Positions 7,915-14,693 of a stretch of DNA of 47,225 nt are shown piece after piece. The number at the start of each line of letters is the position of its first letter. The stretch's first letter is position 1. The position numbers were made by a program, and so were the translations under genes. The notes under the pieces were generated by a model. The model did no database searches. It saw only the letters and a program-made list of their open reading frames with translations, and was not told where the DNA came from. Source of the stretch: an uncultured Acidobacteriia bacterium. Its GTDB lineage: Bacteria > Acidobacteriota > Terriglobia > Bryobacterales > Bryobacteraceae. The stretch is from the NCBI GenBank assembly GCA_903900705.1, contig CAIUOG010000158.1, positions 1-47,225 of the forward strand, in the 5' to 3' direction.

Positions 7915-9455
7915 AACGGCTGCTCTGCATCTTCGTCCTTGCCGCCCTGCGCCTCCGGGCGCAGCCAGCGGATTCCTGGCCCACCTACAACGGTGACTAT
8001 TCCGGGCGGCGCTTCAGTCCGCTCGCGAACCTCAACACGGACAACGTGCGGCACCTGTCTCTTGCGTGGGCGAGTCGCGTAACCAACGGCGCGCCAGGGC
8101 ATGGCGTGCGGATCTCCGCGACTCCGCTGATGGTGAATGGGATTCTCTACTTCACTGACCTCGATAACGTGTGGGCCCTGGACGCCCGCTCCGGCCATGA
8201 ACTCTGGCGCTTTTACCGCGAATCGAAGGGCGAGATGCCGCGCACCGGGAACCGGGGAGTAGCGATCCTGGGGGACCGGCTCTATTTCGTAACCCTGGAC
8301 AATTTCCTTGTCTGCCTCGATGCCAACACCGGCAAACAGCGCTGGGCCGTGCCGTTCGCTGATCCGAAACTGTATTTCTTTTCCACTGTTGCGCCCGTCA
8401 TGATCCGGAATCACGTCATCATCGCCACCGGCGGGGACTCCATCGATATTCCCGGCTATGTGGAAGCCCACGATCCCGAAACCGGCGCGCTGCAATGGCG
8501 CTGGCGGACCACTCCCGCGAAAGGGGAGCCTGGCTTCGAAACCTGGCCCGACGAGTACGCCGCCAATGCGGGTGGCGGACACCCCTGGATCTCCGGCACG
8601 TACGATCCGGAACTGAACCTCTACTATGTCGGGACGGGCAATCCGGACCCGGTGGGCGCGGGCACCAGCCGCAAGGGCGACAATCTCTGGACCTGTTCGA
8701 TCGTGGCCCTGAATCCCGATACCGGCAAACTCGCCTGGTATTTCCAGGTTTCGCCGCATGACACGCACGACTGGGATGCGGTAGAGACGCCGGTCCTGAT
8801 CGATGGCATGATCGACGGCCGGCCCCGCAAACTGCTGGCGCAGGCCAGTCGCAACGGGTATTACTTCCTGCTGGACCGGACCAATGGAAAGAGCGTGGCG
8901 ACGGCGGCCTACCTGGCGACGATGAACTGGTCGGCGCAGTTGGACCCTCTGGGTCGCCCGGTGCCCGATCCGGCGAAGGAACCAAAGGCCGATGGCACGC
9001 TGGTATCACCACCCACCAGCGGCGCGACGAACTGGCCGTCGCCCAGTTTCAGTCCGAAAACAGGCCTGTTTTATGTGGGGACGAATGAGGCGTACAGCCT
9101 GTTTTATCTCACCGATGAGGATGCGCATCCACAGGGTTTCGCGTTCCGGGAGGCAGGACTGGGCGGCGGGAAAGCCGCGCTGCTGGCGCTCGATTACAAG
9201 ACAGGGAAGACCGTCTGGCGGCATGAGTGGCGCACGCCGAATGGCGTGTACGGGATTCTCACCACAGCCGGCAATCTGCTGTTTACGGGTAACGGTAACT
9301 ACTTCATCGCGCTCGATGCCGCAACCGGGAAAACGCTCTGGCATGCGGGGCTGATCAGCCCGCTGACGAATGGCCCCATTTCGTATCAGCTGGATGGACG
9401 CCAGTATGTGGTGGCCGGGGCTGGTGATGCGCTGTACGCTTTTGTGCTGAACTGA
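7911..9455 (+). CDS. PQQ-dependent alcohol/aldehyde-type dehydrogenase
   Basis: A 514-residue secreted quinoprotein, shorter than the usual 570-600 residues of methanol and ethanol dehydrogenases. It has a signal peptide (1-17), a W-P-T-Y-N-G start typical of the family, and repeated blade motifs ending in TGK.W (for example near 143, 198, 275 and 441) of the eight-bladed propeller. GTGNPDP near residue 243 supplies the metal-binding Asn. The segment SPHDTHDWDAVE aligns with the catalytic loop: Asp287 is the predicted base and Asp289 sits two residues later, the position linked to lanthanide use. The vicinal Cys pair of classic methanol dehydrogenases is absent. ATG 7911 overlaps the cytochrome stop (ATGA). 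Substrate unknown. Confidence 0.88.
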   Translation: MKRLLCIFVLAALRLRAQPADSWPTYNGDYSGRRFSPLANLNTDNVRHLSLAWASRVTNGAPGHGVRISATPLMVNGILYFTDLDNVWALDARSGHELWRFYRESKGEMPRTGNRGVAILGDRLYFVTLDNFLVCLDANTGKQRWAVPFADPKLYFFSTVAPVMIRNHVIIATGGDSIDIPGYVEAHDPETGALQWRWRTTPAKGEPGFETWPDEYAANAGGGHPWISGTYDPELNLYYVGTGNPDPVGAGTSRKGDNLWTCSIVALNPDTGKLAWYFQVSPHDTHDWDAVETPVLIDGMIDGRPRKLLAQASRNGYYFLLDRTNGKSVATAAYLATMNWSAQLDPLGRPVPDPAKEPKADGTLVSPPTSGATNWPSPSFSPKTGLFYVGTNEAYSLFYLTDEDAHPQGFAFREAGLGGGKAALLALDYKTGKTVWRHEWRTPNGVYGILTTAGNLLFTGNGNYFIALDAATGKTLWHAGLISPLTNGPISYQLDGRQYVVAGAGDALYAFVLN

Positions 9456-9473
9456 CAAAACAGGGAGGTCGGA

Positions 9474-9521
9474 ATGGCGATTCAGGCCTACAGTCTCTGC
9501 TTCCGGTGGCCGGCCGCGTGA
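9474..9521 (+). CDS. Possible 15-codon small ORF
   Basis: A very short reading frame (MAIQAYSLCFRWPAA) begins 18 bases after the PQQ dehydrogenase stop, with the strong ribosome site GGGAGGT seven bases before its ATG. It does not have the Glu and Tyr spacing of a PqqA precursor. It may be a leader peptide, a decayed gene end or chance. Confidence 0.2.
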   Translation: MAIQAYSLCFRWPAA

Positions 9522-9533
9522 AGGCTCGCCGGA

Positions 9534-10961
9534 CTATCGCTCTTCCGGAGAAATGTAACCAAACAGTTTCCGGCGGCGAATGACTTCTGCCACCTCGGGC
9601 GGCACCATTTCTTCCCAGCCGTCTTCCTGGTTGCGGATGCGGCCCAGCACGTCCTTTGAAAAGATGTGCAGCAGGGACTCGTCGTAATTTTCCATCTGCA
9701 CCATCTTGCCCCGCTCGATCAGGTGCATGAAGAGATTACGCAGTTTTTCCGGGATATCCAGGTTCCCGATCTTGCGCAATTCGCCGGGCGTGGAAGGGTC
9801 CTGCCAGGGATAGGCGTAAATCCGGAGATCCTTGGTGAACAGTTTTCCGAACGCCTCCAGAATGCCGCCTTCCAGATTGGCGTAGTAGTCTTCGGTGAAG
9901 AGTTCCAGAACACTGGCCACGCCCATGGTGAGCGCGATGGGCTCTTTGGTGTAACGCGTGACGTAGGCCGCCAGGCGGTAGTATTCGAAGTAATCGGAAA
10001 TCAGCACGGTTTTGCCGGCGGCGGCGAGCATGTCGGCGCGGGCAAGAAAGTCGCTCAGGTCGATCTTGCCGCTGCTGAGCAGGCTCCGCATGGTGAGTTC
10101 CATGAGTTCCACCACGCGGTCGCTTTCCACGTCCGGCTCCGCGGCGAAACGCTCCCGCGCGCAGTCCATCATGTCGATATTGACCTTGGTAACGGGACGG
10201 AAGCTGCCGCGTTCCACCAGCACAGGCCGTTTGCGCAGCACTTCGGAAGGCTGCAGCAATTCGCCCTTCGGGCCGAACATCGCCGCGCCGGTGAGACCGA
10301 GCTGCACCAGTTTCAACGCCATCACGCGGTTATCGATATGGCGGAACTCGATGCCGGAGAACTCCACCATGTCGATCTCGATACGGCGCGTACTCAGGTT
10401 ATCGAGCAGGGATTCCAGCATCAGTTCCGGCTTGTAGCGGAGGTAGAACGCGGCGTACAGCAGGTTGACGCCGACGACGCCGAGCGCTTCCTGCTGCAGC
10501 CCGTTTTCGTCGTCCAGCATGCGGACGTGGATGGTGATCTGGCTGTCTTCGTCGCGCGTGCGTGCCTGGTACTTCACGCCCATCCAGCCGTGGCATTCGT
10601 TGGTGCCCTGGAAGTTGCGGGCGGAAACGGTGTCGGCAAAAGTGAAAAAGGCTGTGCTTTCGCCGCGCGCGCCGGCCAGACGTTCCACGTTGAGCCGCTG
10701 TTCGTGGTCGAGCATGCTTTGCAGCCGCTCGCGCGAAACATAACGCTGGCAGCGGCCATAAATGGCGTCACTCACGGCCATATCGTAGGCGGACATAGAC
10801 TTGGCAATGGTCCCGGCGGCGGCACCCACATGGAAAAACCAGCGCGCGACTTCCTGGCCCGCCCCGATTTCCGCAAAGGCTCCATAGCGCTCGGGATCGA
10901 GATTAATCTGCAGCGCTTTCTGGTGCGTTGTGAGTTTCGGGCGTTCGTCCATGAAGTTCAT
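9534..10961 (-). CDS. Conserved protein of unknown function
   Basis: A 475-residue soluble protein that I recognise as a conserved family in Acidobacteriota, Cyanobacteria and Bacteroidota. It is often carried in databases under the name nicotinate or nicotinamide nucleotide adenylyltransferase, but I cannot see the HxGH-type nucleotide-transfer motif here, so that name should not be trusted. Segments that look strongly conserved are FAEIGAGQEVARWFF (residues 29-43), the ECHGWMGVKYQ region near 122, VLVERGSFRPVT near 248, TVLISDYFEYYRLAAY near 320 and the C-terminal RRRKLFGYISP. There is no signal peptide or membrane helix. Two in-frame ATG codons (10961 and 10952) both lack a clear ribosome site. 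The gene stands alone on this strand. Confidence 0.75.
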   Translation of the reverse strand: MNFMDERPKLTTHQKALQINLDPERYGAFAEIGAGQEVARWFFHVGAAAGTIAKSMSAYDMAVSDAIYGRCQRYVSRERLQSMLDHEQRLNVERLAGARGESTAFFTFADTVSARNFQGTNECHGWMGVKYQARTRDEDSQITIHVRMLDDENGLQQEALGVVGVNLLYAAFYLRYKPELMLESLLDNLSTRRIEIDMVEFSGIEFRHIDNRVMALKLVQLGLTGAAMFGPKGELLQPSEVLRKRPVLVERGSFRPVTKVNIDMMDCARERFAAEPDVESDRVVELMELTMRSLLSSGKIDLSDFLARADMLAAAGKTVLISDYFEYYRLAAYVTRYTKEPIALTMGVASVLELFTEDYYANLEGGILEAFGKLFTKDLRIYAYPWQDPSTPGELRKIGNLDIPEKLRNLFMHLIERGKMVQMENYDESLLHIFSKDVLGRIRNQEDGWEEMVPPEVAEVIRRRKLFGYISPEER

Positions 10962-11037
10962 ATATCAGATTTGGGCTAGTAGGGTAGGGTAACATCCGTC
11001 CATGACGGGGCTATGAATACTCTGAAAGGAATCACGC

Positions 11038-11865
11038 ATGCCTGACTCAGCCCGTTCCTTCAGCGGCGCCTACCCACTCGAAAACCGGGACTGCGAGATC
11101 GCGCGCCTCCGCATTCAAAGCGATGCCATGGCTCCGGAGGCGGCTGCTTTATTTGCCGTCATTGGCGTTCAGTAAGGCTGGCACTGCGTGGACGTGGGTT
11201 GCGGGCCGGTGGGGGTGGCCGATATCCTGAGTGGTCTGGTGGGCGCGGGAGGGAGCGTGCTGGGGCTGGATATGAACGCGGCGTTTCTGGACGAGGCGAG
11301 CGCCAGGCTGGTTCCGGGCAACGTGACGTTCCGGCAGGGGGACGCCTATCGGACAGGGCTGCCGGATAACAGCTTTGATCTGGTCCACATGCGCTTTCTG
11401 GCCAGCACGGCGGGCGCGCCGGAACAACTGCTCGAAGAGGCGCTCCGCATCGTGAAGCCAGGCGGCGTGATTGCGCTGCAGGAGCCGGATGGCAGCACTC
11501 TCCAGTGCTACCCGCCGCATCCGGCGTGGGACCAGCTCAAAGCCGCGCTGCTGGGGGCTTTCGCCGGCGTGGGGGCCGATCTCACCCTGGCGAATCGCCT
11601 GTATTCAGTGGTTCTTGAAGCCGGGCCGCGGGACGTGCGGTATCGGACCTCCCTGCTCGCGGTCCGGTCCTGCGATGCGATGGTCGATTACCTGCCGGCG
11701 ACAGTGGAATCGCTGCGTTCCACGGTGGTCCGGCTGGGGTTGCTGGGGGAAGACGAGCTGGACCGGGCACTGTCGGAGTGCCGGGCGCACCTCAGCCGGC
11801 CAGGCACTTCTTTCACCATGTACACGCTGGCCCAGGTCTGGGGCCGCAAGGGGGTGGCGGTCTGA
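11038..11865 (+). pseudogene. SAM-dependent methyltransferase interrupted by in-frame TAA
   Basis: The gene should start at ATG 11038, which has AAAGGA seven bases upstream. Its first 45 codons include a YPLENRDCEIARLRIQSDAM segment typical of the N-terminal helix of this methyltransferase type. Codon 46 is TAA (11173-11175). Reading continues in the same frame with GWHCVDVGCGP, motif I of class I SAM methyltransferases, then LGLD (motif II), PDNSFDLVHMRF and an IVKPGGVIALQEPD segment, ending at TGA 11865. The total would be 275 codons. A restart at GTG 11188 would begin right at motif I, missing the lead-in helix; it has only an AAGG ten bases before it. Most likely one base has changed from a sense codon (for example GAA). 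The stop overlaps the next gene's ATG. Confidence 0.8.
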
Positions 11866-12674
11866 TGCGGCATGGGACCGGATGCGGGCTGATGATTCTG
11901 CTGTTCTGCGGGCTCGGCCCGGCGCAGACGGTTAAAATCGCCATTGCTCCTGACACGCTGTTGCGGACGCGGCTCGAAAGCGGGCTGGTGCGGAAGGAGT
12001 CGCGTCAGGCTCAGATCGCCGCGCTATTTACCGAAGTGGGCTGTGTGCCGGAGGAGCAGCAGTTAGACCGGCACTCCGGCAATGTCATCTGTACCCTGCC
12101 GGGAGCATCGCTGGAAACGATTGTGGTGGGCGGCCATTTCGATTATGCCGAACGTGGCACGGGTGTCCTCGACGACTGGAGCGGGTCCGCCCTGTTGGCG
12201 TCCCTTTTTCAGAGCCTGAAGAACATACCTCGCCATCACACGTATGTTTTCATCGCCTTTGCCGCAGAGGAGGCGGGATTGAAGGGATCCCGCAAATATG
12301 TCGGGAGCCTCAGCCCGGAACAGAAGAAGGCCATTGTCGCGTTTGTGAATCTGGAATGCCTCGGCGCGGCGGGGCCGAAGGTCTGGAGCAGCCATGCAAC
12401 GCCTGTGTTGCTGACCAAACTGGAGCAGGTGGCGCGCTCGATTGCCATCCCGCTGGAGGGGGTGAACGTGGAGAATATCGGTGTCGATGACAGTTCATCG
12501 TTTCGGGCGGCTAAAATCCCCGTTCTGACGCTGCACTCGGTAACGCAGCAAACGCTGCACCTGCTGCACTCCACATCGGACAACCTGAGCGCGATCCGGA
12601 TGGAGGATTACAGCGCGGCTTACAAACTGGCGGCCTATTACCTCGCCTTCCTCGATGAAACACCGATCCCCTAA
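11865..12674 (+). CDS. M28 family zinc metallopeptidase, secreted
   Basis: A 269-residue peptidase of the M28 aminopeptidase type. A signal peptide ends around PAQT (residue 22). The expected zinc ligands are visible: His91 (GGHFDYAE), Asp103 or 104 (GVLDDWSG), Glu135/Glu136 (FAAEEAGLKG, one of them the catalytic base), Glu164 (NLECLG, where Asp is more usual) and His235 (LLHSTSDN). An upstream in-frame extension to 11778 lies inside the methyltransferase and is rejected. ATG 11865 overlaps the methyltransferase stop (TGATG), so the two are translationally coupled. It should remove N-terminal residues from peptides in the periplasm or outside the cell. Confidence 0.88.
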   Translation: MRHGTGCGLMILLFCGLGPAQTVKIAIAPDTLLRTRLESGLVRKESRQAQIAALFTEVGCVPEEQQLDRHSGNVICTLPGASLETIVVGGHFDYAERGTGVLDDWSGSALLASLFQSLKNIPRHHTYVFIAFAAEEAGLKGSRKYVGSLSPEQKKAIVAFVNLECLGAAGPKVWSSHATPVLLTKLEQVARSIAIPLEGVNVENIGVDDSSSFRAAKIPVLTLHSVTQQTLHLLHSTSDNLSAIRMEDYSAAYKLAAYYLAFLDETPIP

Positions 12675-13983
12675 CATCAAGACAGTGACTCTGCGCGAAC
12701 TGCCATCCGTCCACGAACTTCTGGAACAACTGAGCCCCGCGGCGGGGGCGATTCCGCACGGGCAGGTTGTGGGGATGGTTCGCCGGGTGCTGGATGACGC
12801 GCGGCGGACGCTGCTGCGCGGCGAGGTATTGGCCCGGCCGGTGGCGGAGACAGCGCTCGACCGGCTCCGTTCGTGGCGCACGCCCTCGCTGGTCCCGGTG
12901 ATCAACGCCACGGGAGTGGTGCTGCATACCAACCTGGGGCGCGCGCCGCTGGCTCCGTTTGCGCCCATCGGCGGGTACAGCAATCTGGAGTATGATCTGG
13001 CGGCCGGGAAGCGTGGCAAGCGGGATGTCCATGCGGGAGCGCTGCTCGAAGCCCTGCTGGGGCGGCCGGCGATTGTGGTGAACAACAACGCCGCGGCGCT
13101 GTTCCTGATTCTGAACGAACTGGCGGCGGGCGGGGAAGTGATTATTTCGCGCGGCGAGCTGATTGAGATCGGGGATGGGTTCCGGATTCCCGAAATCATG
13201 GAGCGTTCGGGCGCGCGGCTGTGCGAGGTCGGCACCACGAACCGGACGCATATCGATGACTATCGGAATGCGATCAATGAGCACACCCGGCTGCTGCTGC
13301 GGGTGCATCCGAGCAACTTCCGGATGACGGGCTTTACCGCGCGCCCGGAACTGGATCAACTGATTGCGCTGGGCAAAGAGCGCGGGATTCCGGTGTATGA
13401 AGACCTGGGGAGCGGCTGCCTGATGGATCTGGCTGCGTATGGGGTGCGGGAGCCGTTGGCGCAGGCGAGCCTCGGGGCGGGCGTGAATCTGATCTCGTTC
13501 AGCGGGGATAAGCTGCTGGGCGGTCCGCAGTCGGGTGTGATCGCCGGGGATGAGGAACTGGTGAAACGGGTGCGGCGCAATCCCCTGTTCCGCGCGTTCC
13601 GGCAGGACAAGCTTTTTTATCAGGCCATGGAGACCACGCTGCGGCATCTGGCGCTGGGGGAATATGACCGCGTTCCGGCGCTGCGGATGATCCGCATGAC
13701 GGCGTCGGAGATTTGCGCGCGGGCGGAGGCAATGGCGTCGCGGATCGGGCCGGATGCCTCGGTGGAGCCAGGCGAATCGGCGATCGGCGGCGGCTCCACG
13801 CCGGACATCGCGCTGCCCACGTTCGTGATTGCGCTCAACAACAGAAAAGCCGCCGTTCTGGAACGGCGGCTTCGGTTCAATGCTCCGCCCGTAATCGTTC
13901 GCATTGAGCGCGACCGGGTGGTGCTGGACCTGCGGACGGTTCTGCCGGAGCAGGAAGACCTGATCGTGCAGGCCCTGCGGTAA
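12655..13983 (+). CDS. selA: L-seryl-tRNA(Sec) selenium transferase
   Basis: SelA converts seryl-tRNA(Sec) to selenocysteinyl-tRNA(Sec) with selenophosphate as donor, using PLP. At 442 residues it is close to the usual family length. It shows the N-terminal RELPSVHELLEQL segment, INATGVVLHTNLGRAPL (residues 83-99), the NNNAAALFL segment near 143, HPSNFRMTGFT near 218, and the PLP lysine Lys286 in FSGDKLLGGPQSG. ATG 12655 overlaps the M28 gene by 20 bases; GTG 12685, ten bases past that gene's stop, is an alternative start that would begin VTLRELPSV. No SelB, SelD or tRNA-Sec gene is visible in the window. The gene meets efp tail to tail with no gap. Confidence 0.93.
   Translation: MKHRSPNIKTVTLRELPSVHELLEQLSPAAGAIPHGQVVGMVRRVLDDARRTLLRGEVLARPVAETALDRLRSWRTPSLVPVINATGVVLHTNLGRAPLAPFAPIGGYSNLEYDLAAGKRGKRDVHAGALLEALLGRPAIVVNNNAAALFLILNELAAGGEVIISRGELIEIGDGFRIPEIMERSGARLCEVGTTNRTHIDDYRNAINEHTRLLLRVHPSNFRMTGFTARPELDQLIALGKERGIPVYEDLGSGCLMDLAAYGVREPLAQASLGAGVNLISFSGDKLLGGPQSGVIAGDEELVKRVRRNPLFRAFRQDKLFYQAMETTLRHLALGEYDRVPALRMIRMTASEICARAEAMASRIGPDASVEPGESAIGGGSTPDIALPTFVIALNNRKAAVLERRLRFNAPPVIVRIERDRVVLDLRTVLPEQEDLIVQALR
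13847..13872 (+). repeat. Strong hairpin inside the selA 3' end
   Basis: A perfect twelve-base inverted repeat with arm AAGCCGCCGTTC (13847-13858), a two-base loop and the complementary arm (13861-13872). It has an A-run before it but no T-run after it. It lies within codons of selA (RKAAVLERRLR), about 110 bases before the stop. Its core closely matches a second palindrome at 14635-14653. Confidence 0.6.
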
Positions 13984-14541
13984 TCAGGCGCGTTCGGAGT
14001 AGGTGCCTTCGGCGGTGTTGACGCGGATTTTTTCGCCTTCGTTGATGAACGCCGGAACCTGCACCACCAGACCGGTCTCCATTTTGGCCGGTTTGCCCAC
14101 GTTCGAAACGGTTGCGCCCTTGAGGCCGGGTTCGGTTTCGACCACGGTCATGACGACCACGGACGGCGGTTCCACGCTGATCGGCTTGCCTTCGTAGAAT
14201 TCCACGGTGACTTTGAGATTGGGAATCAGGTAGTCCGTGGTATCGCCCAGCAGGTCTTTGGTGAGGTGGATCTGCTCATAGGTCTCGGTGTTCATGAAGT
14301 AGTAATAGTCACCGTCCTGATACAGGAATTCCATTTCCTGCTCATCCATGATGGCTTTTTCCACTCTGTCGTCGGTGGAGAACCGATGTTCGTTCATGGA
14401 GCCGTTGCGAAGGCTGCGCATACGGACCTGGACAAAGCCGCGCAGGTTGCCCGGTGTCCGGTGCGTCATGGCGAAGACGGAATAAAGTTCGTTGTTGAAC
14501 TTGATCACCATCCCGGGGCGGATCTGTGTTGCGGTTAACAT
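13984..14541 (-). CDS. efp: Translation elongation factor P
   Basis: EF-P helps ribosomes stalled at proline runs. The 185-residue length and three beta-barrel domains fit the family: KOW-like domain 1 (residues 1-62), the central OB domain, and a C-terminal OB domain from about 127 with the [20 protein letters not shown] signature. The loop that enters the peptidyl-transferase centre reads [11 protein letters not shown] (27-37), so Asn32 stands where other bacteria have a modified Lys or Arg. No modifying enzyme (EpmA, EpmB, EarP, YmfI) is nearby. The start is ATG 14541, with a promoter-like TACAAT upstream. The gene is convergent with selA (no gap) and divergent from the PSCyt gene. Confidence 0.96.
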   Translation of the reverse strand: MLTATQIRPGMVIKFNNELYSVFAMTHRTPGNLRGFVQVRMRSLRNGSMNEHRFSTDDRVEKAIMDEQEMEFLYQDGDYYYFMNTETYEQIHLTKDLLGDTTDYLIPNLKVTVEFYEGKPISVEPPSVVVMTVVETEPGLKGATVSNVGKPAKMETGLVVQVPAFINEGEKIRVNTAEGTYSERA

Positions 14542-14580
14542 GCTTTAGAAAAACTCCAGACTTGTGAGAGATTGCGCTGC

Positions 14581-14602
14581 GGAGAGCGAATTCTCCATTG
14601 TA
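14581..14602 (-). promoter_or_regulatory. Candidate efp promoter with dyad at the start site
   Basis: On the minus strand, TACAAT at 14602-14597 is a good -10 box; no strong -35 is seen. Directly downstream is the inverted repeat GGAGA / TCTCC with six bases between, covering the expected transcript start. It could be an operator or a 5' hairpin. The leader would be about 50 bases. Confidence 0.4.
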
Positions 14603-14634
14603 GCAAGCCGCCGGGAGGGCGTTCTGAAGGGGTT

Positions 14635-14653
14635 GCCGCCGTGGAACGGCGGC
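14635..14653. repeat. Palindrome between divergent efp and PSCyt genes
   Basis: GCCGCCGT (14635-14642), loop GGA, complementary arm (14646-14653): a perfect eight-base stem. Except for three missing bases at the tip, it repeats the core of the hairpin at 13847-13872. It lies upstream of both divergent start codons. Confidence 0.5.
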
Positions 14654-14672
14654 TGGCCCGGCCAAATTGACA

Positions 14673-14678
14673 TATAAT
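14673..14678 (+). promoter_or_regulatory. -10 box of PSCyt/PSD1 gene, nearly leaderless
   Basis: A consensus TATAAT lies here. A transcript starting seven bases later would begin at or next to GTG 14685 and nine bases before ATG 14694, with no ribosome site. A TTGACA directly abuts the box (14667-14672), far too close to serve as its -35. Confidence 0.45.
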
Positions 14679-14693
14679 CCTCTCGTGCCGCGC

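Noticed and set aside
9474-9521. PqqA precursor peptide next to the PQQ dehydrogenase
   Set aside because: The 15 residues lack the Glu-x3-Tyr pair needed for PQQ formation.
9666-10979. 437-codon plus-strand frame opposite the conserved unknown protein
   Set aside because: The minus-strand frame has family-like conserved blocks; the plus frame is rich in His, Gln and Phe, as expected for a shadow.
11173-11175. Reading the internal methyltransferase stop as selenocysteine, given selA nearby
   Set aside because: The codon is TAA; selenocysteine uses TGA, and no SECIS-like hairpin is evident after it.
14667-14678. TTGACA next to TATAAT as a complete promoter
   Set aside because: The boxes touch; a sigma-70 promoter needs about 17 bases between them. 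Only TATAAT is kept as a likely -10.
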